From positions 1 to 64,000 of the forward strand of contig JAACMV010000005.1 in NCBI GenBank assembly GCA_010909725.1: DNA of 64,000 bases, given 5' to 3'. This DNA is from Picochlorum sp. 'celeri' (Eukaryota > Chlorophyta > Trebouxiophyceae). Under the pieces are notes generated by a model. The model was not told the DNA's origin. It made no database searches and saw nothing but the letters and a program-made list of their open reading frames with translations. How positions within the stretch are numbered: the first letter of the stretch is position 1; each line of letters starts with the position of its first letter. The position numbers and the translations under genes are program-made. Below, one piece after another: positions 11,493-22,166 of this stretch.

Positions 11493-12874
11493 CTATCCTC
11501 GGCTTCCCACCACAGCATTTGCTAAGCCAAACGTGCGCAAACTCAGCGCTCTTGCCTTTTCTAAGAGTTGTTCATATGCACTCAGGGATTGATTCTGGAT
11601 CACCACGGTCTCTGCCTCCGAATCAATCCTTGCATTCAGCCTGGCATTTCGAATCAAGTTCACTATCCATTTCTCTGTGACATCCTTCTCCATGCCAAGC
11701 TGCTTTGACAGGGACGCTAAATCTATAGACTGGTGAATTCTACAGTACGTTTCGAACAAAAACTGTCTTCCTGCCTCGATGAAGGATTCTTTTGTCGCCA
11801 CTAAGAAAAAATCATTGTCCAGCACTGCTTCACATTGCTCCAGTTTCTCATGGGCTCCTTCAAAATCAAATTCCACGAACAAACATCGTAAAAACTCCGT
11901 GATAGGATCAGAATACTCATACTTTTCTTGTTGGATCACCCTGATCAGATCTTTCAGGACGTTCCTCCTGCGTTTGTTTACGACAACTGCAACACTCAAA
12001 TACCTAAGCAAATGCTGGGCAGTCAACTGAATTGCTGTGATATATCGATCTTGCATAAACAAATCTATGAGGGCGTTCATTCCATTCTCATGATTGAAAA
12101 ATACAAAGAGAGACCAATGCATCAACCATGCCTTTTGCTGCAGCTGTCGAGGCACTGGGGCAAATGTGTCATTCTCCAGCAACTCCTTCAGCTTGAGGAC
12201 ATCATCCATGCCACTCTGGTAGTCCTGCAACAGTATATCAGTTGCCACCTTGCCCCACAATGCGTTTGTGTTCCTCTCTGGATGCGTCGAGAGGGTTCGA
12301 AAGTGGTACAAATATTCGCTTGCTGCTGCATAGTTCCCACACTCAAAGTTCCACTTTGCAAAGGCATACAAAGCATCCACTTGCGCAGGGCCTATGGCGA
12401 ATTCACTCTGCAAAAAGTTCATGTTTTGGGTGCGGTCTTGCTTGAGCAGCTTCACGTGCTCGTCGTTGCTCAAAAACTCGACGATTGGCTGCACCTGCTC
12501 CTTCAACGCAGCGAGCTTCGAGAGCACTTCTTCCCTCCTCAACCTGAGAGATTCCGGAAACTGCATTCACATTCCACACAATTATCCCTTAATGCGTTGG
12601 TAACCATGCACAAAGCTCTTGCGAACATTGAAAAAGACACCGCCGACTCTCTTTGAGCGAACCGCACCTCGTCCGTCTGGTTGAGCTGTTGGTATATGTC
12701 CACAGCATAATCAACCATATTCGTCTTTTCGACGAGATCTAATTTGCTAGTTTCTATTTGTTTGACATCATACAGGTGTTTCTGCGCGAGAAACTCCAGG
12801 AGTGGAAACACAAGGTGTTTGTCGAGGAATCCACTAATAACCCCACTGAGGTCGTACTCCGTTGCCGACTTCAT
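11493..12874 (-). CDS. EIF3E: Eukaryotic translation initiation factor 3 subunit E (eIF3e/INT6)
   Basis: Core PCI-domain subunit of eIF3, which scaffolds the 40S pre-initiation complex in the cytoplasm. Exon 1 (ATG at 12874) encodes YDLSGVISGFLDKHLVFPLLEFL and KTNMVDYAVDIY, the conserved eIF3e N-terminus. A roughly 0.1-kb GTGCGG..GCAG intron lies at about 12561-12661. Exon 2 continues with IGPAQVDALYAFAKWNFECGNY, LMHWSLFVFFNHENG, HLLRYL and the PCI winged helix (ETYCRIHQSIDL, EKWIVNLIRNARLNARID), stopping at 11493. Length is near the family norm. It is divergent from SKI3, about 420 bp away. No frame break is seen besides the intron. Confidence 0.96.
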
Positions 12875-13292
12875 GATTCAAATGTTATAGCGTTTTTACA
12901 ACAGGGCTGAAACACAGAGTCCTTCCACATGGTGAGACACCAAAGTTGCCTGAGGAGTAGAGTGCAATGCTTTCCTCCCATCAAACACGGCGTCTAATCG
13001 GGCCCAATCGCTCGACTTGCGATTCATTCAGCCTTCAAGAGACCAACTGGATTTTTGCCATTCGATTGCGGCGTCTCCAAGCAACCCTGTCTAAAAAAAT
13101 AGCGGCAAAGATGCAGCAACATTGACGTTCCCTGCGCGTCATTCCCCATCTTTTTGGCGAGGGTTTCATCGCTTGCCGCAACGTGGAAGGTCCTCCTAGG
13201 AGGGAGGTGGATTCGTTTTCCTGCCATTTGCAGGACAGACAGCAAATCCATCTCAAGTCTTGTTTTCGACTAGGATTGGAGCATCAATTGAC
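12875..13292. other. intergenic region between divergent EIF3E and SKI3
   Basis: About 420 bp between two start codons on opposite strands, presumably holding both promoters. I see no clear TATA box, tRNA or conserved ORF. Small overlapping minus-strand ORFs (13024-13256) resemble no family. Confidence 0.4.
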
Positions 13293-16200
13293 ATGGGTGA
13301 CAAGACGGGCAACCAGGGTCTCGAAGGGCTCCTGTTCAAAGCCCGAGAGGCCTTGGAGGAGGAGCGATATGACGCCGTATTAGAAATATGTGAAAAATGT
13401 GGCAAAGAAAACCCGAACGAGGAAATGGGCTTTCTGCTGCTCGCCGGCCATGCGGCTCGTGGGAAGGGAGACCCCGCGCAGTCTGAAAAGGCCTATAAAA
13501 AGGTGTTGAAAAGCGTGCACGGTGCAACAGAGGGCACTGTCGCTGTTCATGGATACCATGTAGATCTGAGTGTCGTGGAGTACGAGGCATGGGGGGGCTT
13601 GCTCCAGCTGTATCAGGAGAGTGGAGACGTCCAAGGACAAGTTGAATGTTTGGAAAACATGGTAAGATGGTTTTTTCCCCTTGCATATCATGGTACCCGT
13701 GTGGACATTGTCGATTTCTTACTTTTGATACAACTATGCAGCTCAAGTTGACACCCGAAGGAGATCCTAGGGATGATGGTCAACGGATTGAACTGGCAGA
13801 GCGATATGCAGAGATGGGGGCATACGAAAAGTCGCAAATGCAGTTTTGGCATGTTCTCGGGTCCATGCCTGTCGGCTCGGACGAGAGACTTGATCTGTTG
13901 GGCAAGATGGCGGATATAATGTTGAAACAGAAGAACACTCACGTGGATAAGGAGGTAGAACAAAAGCTTTTGGATTCGAAGAAGATGAGTGATGACGCAG
14001 ACGTGGAGGAGAGGACAGTCTCCTGCATCAAGTTGGATGTGATGGCTGCTGTTGCCGCACAAGATGATGAATCGGACGACACCGGAGTCTCGCTGAATCA
14101 TGTTCTTCTGGAAATTGTCGAAACGGCACCAGCGTCTCTGAAGTACCTCCCCTATCGTGAGGAATACCTCAAACGGTGCTTGTTGCGGATTTTTCATCAT
14201 CCCCCGAGGTCCACTGAACGACAACAGCTCAGGCTGGCTGCCCTGAGGGAATGTGTAGGAATTATTTGCAGAGGCGGTCCGTGCTCCAGTTTTGCGTTCG
14301 AGGCGGCTGTGTGGCTTCTGGAGGAGGAAGAAGAAATCACGGGGGGGCAAGTGTCAGTGGGGGGCCAGGAGGTGGGTGGCATGCAAGGCCTTGCTGGAGG
14401 AGTTCAGGCAGGAGCAGAGGGTCATATCGGTCAGGGAAGACACGCTACTGTTGCTTTTGCGGTGGAGAATTTCTCGAGGAGGATGTACCACCAATTTCCC
14501 ACCAATCCGAGTGCTCAGGTGCTTTTCACTCTCATGCTTCGACGGCACGCTTTGTTGGACAAGCAGCCTGTCCCACAGTCAGAAAGGCGTAGATGGGAAG
14601 TGCTGCTGGAACGTGCTATGCAAGATGACAGTGATATTGATTGCGGGTCTGGCTTCAAAGCACTCGCAGAGCTACACTATGAGAATCGCCATTACCAAAA
14701 ATCACATGACATTTCATTGCGAGGCTTGAGATGGCTCCAGGAGCGAAGAGATAGAGGCCACGAATCGCTGACACAGATTGGTCTGGGACTTCGTCTGGTG
14801 TTAGCGAAGTCTCTTAGACGCCTGAAGAAACTTGACGAGGCAGAGGCCCAGTTCAAGGCCTTGGCTGGTTGGGTAAGTGAAGGAGAGATTGCGTTTTCGG
14901 AGATGTGTGGGTCTGCTCCAACATCGATTCACCAACAGGCCCTGCGAGGGATCGCACTTGTTGAAGTTGAGAAAGGAAATTTGGACGCAGCATTGTCTCA
15001 ATATGAACGGATTTTAGGAAAGGCCGCGTTAGGAAGGGGACCTGCAGAGCACTGGGCTCACGCTGATTATGGCTGGTTGCTGTTTAAGCAGGGGGACAAG
15101 GAGCATGCGAGATTTCACCTTGAACAATCCCTACATGTTTCAGAAGAGGAGGGATGTTCGGCTACAGACAGCCAAGTCGGTGAACATAGGTATAGATTGG
15201 GAGAGGTGTACTGGTCTCTGGGGGGCAAATTCAAGATGGATAAGGCGTATGCATATCACATGGTGGGTCACCAGATCTTCTCAATCCCTGCAAGATGATT
15301 TTCTGAAGATTTGTTTTTTCTGTTGCAGTTCTACAATTCCGCAAAAGTAGAAGGACACGCACAAGCCCCTGCACTTGCTGCCTTGGGGAGATACTATGAT
15401 GAGGTGGAGCATGACAAGATCATGGCACAAAGGTGCTATAAGAAAGCCCTGAGTTTAGATCCGACACTTGAATTAGCAGGTACATAGTAGTTTAGTTTCG
15501 ATTGTATATGTATATATAACAGGAGGGGGCGATGCGCTTGATTAAAAGGAAATCCTCATCCCAACAATGTCTCTCATCACTCATCGTAAACTCACCATCT
15601 GACTACAACCACTTTACAGGCACATTAATCTGCCGATCCCTCCTTGGCCGAGGCCAATCAGAGAAAGATATCATAAAATTTTGTTCGTTATTCCATTCGA
15701 CACATGCTGGAGCGGCATGGACCTTTAGAGAAATTGGTGCCGCAGAACTCAGATCTGGAGAATGGGAAAGGGCCATCTGGCCACTTTTGAAAGCTGTCAA
15801 GCTCAATAGCCAAGACGCCACGAGTTGGGAGGGACTTGGTATGGCATACTTTAACTTGGAGAAATTTTCGTCGTCGCGAAAAGCATTGAGGAGGGCCTTG
15901 CAGACTTGTGGAGACTGCAGATATGCGCATGTCATCCTGTGTTGGATTGACCTCTTCTTGGGCAAGGACAGTAAATGCCTCCCAAGGGACACGCAAAGAG
16001 TCAAAGCGACTGAAAACCAATCGCCGGCATTCCTTGCCTTGGCTCTATCTTCGTACAAAGAAGCGCTCGCTCATCTCAGCAGAGGTGCTACAGTGACTGC
16101 AGGAGAGCTCCTTGATGAGGCACAGACTCAAACAAAAGAGGCTCTTCGATGATTCTAGAAGCTCTGTGGGCTTTAAACTCCTGGGAGATATCCATCTGCT

Positions 16201-17627
16201 AAGGGTTAAGTCAATATGGTTGAAATAGCAGGTGTCAATGCCCAGTGTGGGTCGCTGGTGGAGTGAGCTTATGAGGCAATGGGGCGACCAGAAGGCATCA
16301 ATCAGGAGAGCATACGCCAAATGCATTCATCTGAGGCCTTGTGAGCCGTGCTATTGGGCTAACATGTGCCCAAAACTCTCAGAAATGGGAAAGGGCTTGA
16401 GGTATAAGGATGGAGGGGCGGAGATGCTTCTACTTGGATCCACAGAAGAAGTCAGTCGTTGCCTAATGGCCTCCCTGCGGCTCGACCCTCTCTCTCCCGA
16501 ATATTGGAGTCGATTGGGAGGTTTCTATGCGAGAGTAACAACCAGCTGTCCCGGTATGCTTTAGTGAGAGCCCTTATGTTGAATAAGAACTATTTTATCA
16601 GGCTGGCAGATGTTGTCGCATGCTGTCCCAAGAGATTCACTCCTGGGGGGATTCTCCAAGGTGCAGGCGCAACAGATGAAGAGAGACTCCTTAGATATTT
16701 GGGCGCATTTCTTAGATTCAAAGGTGAATCCAGCTTGGAACCTCTATTCCCAAATAACTGTCTCGGAGATATTTGGAGAAGATCTTCTTGAGCTATACTT
16801 ACAAAACTTGCATGGGCGATGACTCTATGGATGTCTGTGCCAAGTTACACTGCACTGCTCTCAGCTTGCTGGATTAATCCGGTTGATTTCGGGACGATGA
16901 TTGCTCGTCTTCTCTCTGCGGTCAGATGCAGCAAGTTTGGTGTAGCGAGGAAACTAGTGGGGGGTATGCCAGGAATGGTTAACAGATACATCCTCTGGGA
17001 TGTTGGTCCAGAGATTGTCACATTGGAAGTGTTTTCCTTCTATCTGAAATTTTTTGACGGAGAAAATGCAGCAGATTGCACAGTACCGTGTTTATTAGAT
17101 GAGAAGATATACCTGAGTGACCCACGCGCGCTTAAATCTGCTCGTGGGGCACCTGTCCTCAGCCAGACCTGGCAGTGTACAGGCGAACGTGCTCTTCTGT
17201 TTCCTGGATGTGATCATGTTGTGGTTCAAATTGCATTCGAATATCTTGGACGATGCGATCGAGGCATTTGTATTGGTGTTGTCAATGTTTGATTCTCAGT
17301 CTGATGCCCCAGTTGGACAGATCTTGGTGCCAGCATTCGAAAAGCTGATCCAGGAAAAACTCTGCAATTTTTGCTGGATCATCGACGGCACGTGTGATAG
17401 GCAGACATTAATCGCACACCTGCGGGATCGTATTTTGCCCTATGCTAGGAGAGCACAAACACTTGACATCTGTGCAAGAGTATGTAGAGGGCAAGATTCT
17501 GCCGACATTGGAGATTGTCGAGGAGGAAAGCAGACAGAAGCCACCGGCAACAGAGGGTTTGACACAAATTGAAGTGACCAAGGCCATTCACGCCTTTCCG
17601 TGGTTAATGTTTCAGGAGAGAAAATAA
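13293..17627 (+). CDS. SKI3: SKI3/TTC37-like TPR protein of the Ski complex (several frame breaks in 3' half)
   Basis: TPR scaffold of the Ski2-Ski3-Ski8 complex, which feeds mRNA to the cytoplasmic exosome. The start is ATG 13293, in frame after a non-ATG extension. Introns fit GT-AG rules at 13662-13741, 15263-15328 and 15480-15619. Diagnostic stretches are ALAALGRYYDEVEHDKIMAQ, YKKALSLDPTLELAG, then AAWTFREIGAAELRSGEWERA and WEGLGMAYFNLEKFSSSRKA, matching the central TPR block of TTC37/Ski3. After about 16140 the frame changes several times (near 16.14, 16.56, 16.81, 17.29 and 17.57 kb) but TPR-like helices continue to AIHAFPWLMFQERK. These breaks are probably sequencing indels or small unmodelled introns. 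The C-terminal third is weakly conserved, so its assignment is less certain. Confidence 0.82.
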
Positions 17628-17629
17628 AT

Positions 17630-19312
17630 TTATTTAGAATGGTTGATCGCCCATTCCGTTAGTAATTGCGCACCCAAACCCTGTCGCTCCACCTTCCTTC
17701 TCATTCATACCGGACAGCAATGTCAAGGTGTGACCACTTGACTTTGTCGTATCGACGAATTCCTTCAAGAATAGAGCAGCAGTGATGGAACCGACCCATT
17801 CTTCCACCAGTATTTTTCAAGTCTGCAATTGGGCTCTTCAGCTGCTCCAAATAGCCCGGCTCGAGAGGCATCTGCCATACTTTCTCTCCTGTCTCAGCAG
17901 ATGCCTTCCTTCAATTGCTCAGCCACAGAATCGGTGGATGCATACATCCCACCCAATGTCTCCCCCGAGGGCAATCATGCAGGCACCTGTCAGTGTGGCA
18001 ATATCAACTATATACTCAGCCTGACAGTTCTTTTGGGCATAGAGAATTGCATCTGCGAGGGTCAGGCGGACCTTCGGCATCTTGTTGTTCACTTCGACTG
18101 TCTTGCCGTTGGAAGCAACCAAAAATATCCCCCGGGCGCAACCCTCGTCCATCAATCATGTTCTCACAGGATGCAATAATGAAGTGAATTTCGACATCTG
18201 CGGGCTTCAAGTCCGCAATGGGCCCTCGCCGCTCCCAGCGTGGCCCCAGAGAACCGCCCATGTCAAACTTCATCATTTCAATCATACTTCCAGCACCAGC
18301 CTTCAAATTGTAACCTCCAGCATCAAACGTCAATCCCTTACCAACGATGGCGATTTTTCTCTTCACCTCGCCTTCCGGTGTGTAAGTTAGATGAATGACT
18401 TGGGAGCCTCCTTCGATGCCTCTGCTACACACCGAGGTATAGTCCCATTCCCAACTCCTCACAGTCTTTCCTTTTCCAGTACCTTCAGGCTCATCCTCGC
18501 TGGGGCACAGAGATGAAATATGGCTTGCTGCCGATGCCAGATAGCTTGGGTGTGCATACATTTGGAGGAGCTTCCCACCAAATATCGAGTAAACAATGAG
18601 CCCTTGCTAGGGCAACTCCCTTTGCGATGCTCTCAGACATGCTGCCAGAGGGAGAAGAATAGATCAATTTTCCTCGCAGAAAGGCTTGGTAGATTTTGAT
18701 TTGAATCTTGTTGCCTCATATGCACCATTCACAATGCCATTTGCCACGTGCTCCCCCGCCCTGCTGTCGATGGAGTGATCGACTGTCACACCACCACCCC
18801 AAACCGTCTCTGCCTTCTGTGACTTGGCAGCAGACGCGATGGACTTCCCCAATCCTTTCCAGACACTACCAGGATCTTTACATTCTTTTGATCCCAGGCC
18901 CACGAGGCACAAAGACATGGCGTTCTTTCCCAACCAGCAACATTGGGAAGCCCCTTGCGAACCTTTGAAGCCAAATTTCGTTCACCAGCTGAGAGGACCG
19001 CGTTGTCATATGACGAGTCCATACTCTTCAGCAGATCGCTCTTGATGGAAACCTTCTCATCATCACCATCACCACATTCGAAATCCTCTTCGTAGCAACC
19101 GACCACTAACAGGTCTCCGTTCCAAGTCTCGTATCCTCCAGAGTTTTCGGCCGATGGTGGGGAAACTTTCTGGCTCAAACGGAATCTGCAATCAAAAATT
19201 ATAACGTAGTTATATACCCTCCCTGAATCCAAAGGAATCCACTCCTGTGAAACGGCCTCGCCTCCCGACCAACCCCGGACAGCAGAACAAAATAACCAGT
19301 CGAAACAGCCAT
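17630..19312 (-). CDS. LAP: Leucyl aminopeptidase, M17 family (frame breaks)
   Basis: Di-metal cytosol/plastid leucine aminopeptidase (peptidase family M17). Core motifs are [17 protein letters not shown] (metal and catalytic Lys/Asp), [14 protein letters not shown]-like, [23 protein letters not shown] and [11 protein letters not shown]. The signature NTDAEGR at about 18080 is legible only by allowing two compensating one-base indels. The C-terminus reads [14 protein letters not shown] after another shift, with the stop at 17630. The N-terminal macro-like domain (about 18790-19190) follows an intron of roughly 50 bp ending TTGATTGCAG at about 19180. The start is tentatively ATG 19312, giving an Arg/Ser-rich leader. 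It is convergent with SKI3, the two stop codons being 2 bp apart. Confidence 0.88.
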
Positions 19313-20266
19313 GGGCACGCAACTGGAATGCGGTGATCAATCTTCATATTTGCATAAAATAGAATGCTTTTTTCTTTGTTTTGGCTGTCAGAGTGGTAGT
19401 GTGACAAGTGCCGCCCATAATTTTGATGTCCGCGTCTTCTGGAGCCTGGACGCTCCACGTGGACAAACGATGGCTCCACTCATGATCATGAATGACCACT
19501 GATCAGTGGTCGGCACGGGACAATTCATCGTCCTCACAGTTTCATAACCATCGTACCTCGAGCGGCTCGTATGGATACGTTCTGGACGTGGCAGAAGTGG
19601 ACACCGAAGGTCGAGAAATACCAACATACGTCAGTCTGCTACTGAAGTTGTAGCCACTGCTCAGGCCTGGGGATATAGATCCCCTAGACTCCGCCAATAG
19701 AGCGCCCCGATGAAGACATAACACTTTCCTACATAGGATACATGCACACTTGAATGCAGGAAAAACATCCAATCGGCGACCAGCGCTGCGAGAACACAAA
19801 AATGTCGCACCCAGAACTTCTCAGGTTGAAAGGCTTCGGAACAAGCCTAGGCATCATCGAGTGCCAAGCTGAGAGACAGCTGCAATCATAAATAGAAACA
19901 CATCGTTGATAAAGGATGCAAATCAAAATGCTCATCTCCATATCGGCGCACCTTGACAAAGACCGTGTGGTTGACATTACAAGGTTTGGTAAGGGAACGA
20001 GAAGAAACGGAAATTCCAATCTTCTTTAGCGAAAAGTTTGCTTATCTTTCATAAATAAATCCCGATTGAGGTTCAGCTCTACTACATTGTCCAGCATCCG
20101 ACCATCTGATGTCGTCGGTTTTGTTCCGAACGGTGAAAGCCGGATCATCGATTTCAGGGGCCGCCACGTACAATGTAGCTCAGTCTTGGTCTCCTCCTCT
20201 ACGTCAACTTCTCGAAAGGAAAAAAAAGTTAATTTACCAGAGGGGACCTTGGGCAATAGTGTCGCG
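19313..20266. other. gene-free stretch between LAP and glycerol kinase
   Basis: About 950 bp between divergent genes. ORFs of up to 96 codons match nothing I know. A perfect 18-bp palindrome centred on TGATCA lies at 19494-19511. Upstream exons encoding leader peptides for either gene cannot be excluded. Confidence 0.4.
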
Positions 20267-21847
20267 ATGGAATGCTTGGGTGCCATCGACCAAGGGACAC
20301 AGAGTTCTCGGTTCATTCTGTATGATACTGGAATGAACACCATATCAAGTAGTTCGGTTCCTTTAGAACAAATGTATCCCCGCCCTGGCTGGGTAGAGCA
20401 GGTGCCGGCTGCCATCTGGGCGACTGTCGAGGAGTGTGTGAACCAAGCAGTGACACAGGCAATTGAGAAGTTTGGCGACCTTAACGTGAGGGCAATAGGT
20501 ATTGCAAATCAGAGAGAGACAACAGTGGTATGGGATAGAGAGAGTGGGGAGGCTCTCTGTCACGCAATCGTGTGGAATGATGACAGGACAAGTGGTCTGT
20601 GCTCTCAAGTAGCTTCGGAACGGGGTATTGATGCATTTCGAGAAGCGACTGGTCTGCCGATATCTACATATTTTAGCATGTTCAAGTTGATATGGATGTT
20701 GGAAAATATTCCAGAAGTGTCTAGGGCAGCTAAAGAGGGTAGATGTATGTTTGGGACCATTGACAGTTGGTTGATGTTCAAGTTGACGAATGGGACAAAG
20801 CACTGCATTGATGTCACGAATGCCTCGAGAACAGGGTTAATGAACCTTAAAAGTTTGACCTGGGATAAGTCTATCGTGTCCGATATGGGGCTCGATTGTG
20901 TAATATTGCCCGAAATTATTAGTAGTGCGGAGGTGGTTGGCCAGGTATCTGCCATCCCAGCACTGGCAGGCACACCGATTGCAGGCTGCCTCGGTGATCA
21001 GCAGGCATCCATGCTTGGACACCGACTCAGGAAAAACCAATTGAAGAACACTTATTGGAACAGGCTGTTTTGTACTTTTGAACACTGGTGAGGATATTGT
21101 GCAATCAACACATGGGCTGCTAACCACTGTGGCATTCAAACTCGGCAAGGATGAAAAAACCAATGTTCGCGCTGGAGGGGAGCATTGGCAGCGCAGGTCA
21201 AGGGATCAGCTGGCTGAGGGACTCTTTAGAGATTTTAACGTGCAGTTCTGAAAGCGAAAGGGTGGCATCCGATGCATTAGATTGTGGTGGAGTCATATTT
21301 GTCCCAGCATTTTCTGGACTCTTGGCACCCTGGTGGTCATCTGCAGCAAAGGCATCCATCCTGGGAATGACGTATGCAACAAAGAAAAGCCATATTGTTC
21401 GCGCAATGCTCGCTGCCATTTGTTTCCAAACAAGAGATGTTCTGGAAGTCATGAAGATGGACTCTGGCATTGAAGACATTGACCATATTGCGGTCGATGG
21501 AGGCGCCAGTAACAACGATGTATTGATGCAAATGCAGGCTGATGTGCTTGGGATACCCATCCAGAGGGCAGAATCAAGCGAAGCGACAGCCCTTGGGGCA
21601 GCTCTTGCTGCTGGGAATTGGTGCAAAATTGTGGACAGTATCGGAGGCCCTTGGAAGTGATGGTTCAAATGAGGCTACAATCGAAGCGAAACAGTTGTTT
21701 ACTCCATTGATACCGCAGGAAGATGTGAACGGTCACTACGAGGCGTGGAAGAAGCTGTCGCTGCGACCATTTCCGTTTCGGAAAGTCTCAACTCTCACCG
21801 CTCTGCTGTCTGATGGCGATGGGCGCCGTGACGGTATGATATCATGA
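20267..21847 (+). CDS. GLPK: Glycerol kinase (three frame breaks)
   Basis: FGGY-family ATP:glycerol 3-phosphotransferase, producing glycerol-3-phosphate. ATG 20267 gives [16 protein letters not shown], the phosphate-binding start. Then come [115 protein letters not shown] and [17 protein letters not shown]. The frame shifts at about 21050 (an extra T turns NTYGTGCF into NTYWNRLF), at an A run at about 21160, and near 21620. The C-terminus (GHYEAWKKL) reads in a third frame to 21847. Homopolymer positions point to sequencing error. The longer ORF upstream to 20066 has no ATG. Confidence 0.93.
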
Positions 21848-21850
21848 TGG

Positions 21851-22166
21851 ATCGATCCGAGCGTTGAACCTAGAATTATTGTACATTTTCTAATATTAAT
21901 AAATAATGCGTGATCCACATAGAGCTCCAGTGAGTTCCAGGCTTGCAACCTTGTCTAGTGAACATCGATAGCGATGTCGACGCTCCTTTGGGGGTTCACC
22001 CTTCCTTATTCTTGCTCCAACAGGAACGCCAAAAGCTTTGACTCAAAATTCAGACGTGTCATACGCCACAGGCAAGTCGATTGAGTCATATATAAGACCG
22101 CGTTGGTACACAATCGAAACGAACTGGTCCTTCTCTTTTCCAGGTGAGTTGTAGGGCAAGGTTTTT
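21851..22166. promoter_or_regulatory. sucrose synthase upstream region with TATA-like box
   Basis: About 315 bp between glycerol kinase and sucrose synthase. A TATA-like CATATATAAGAC lies at about 22086-22097. A GTGAGT at 22144 preceded by TTTTCCAG could be a splice donor of a leader exon. No ORF of note. Confidence 0.4.

Noticed and set aside
16819..17627. A separate gene in the last part of SKI3
   Set aside because: The final AIHAFPWLMFQERK and preceding helical segments fit a Ski3 C-terminus, and no promoter or new domain is visible. Frame breaks explain the fragmentation better.
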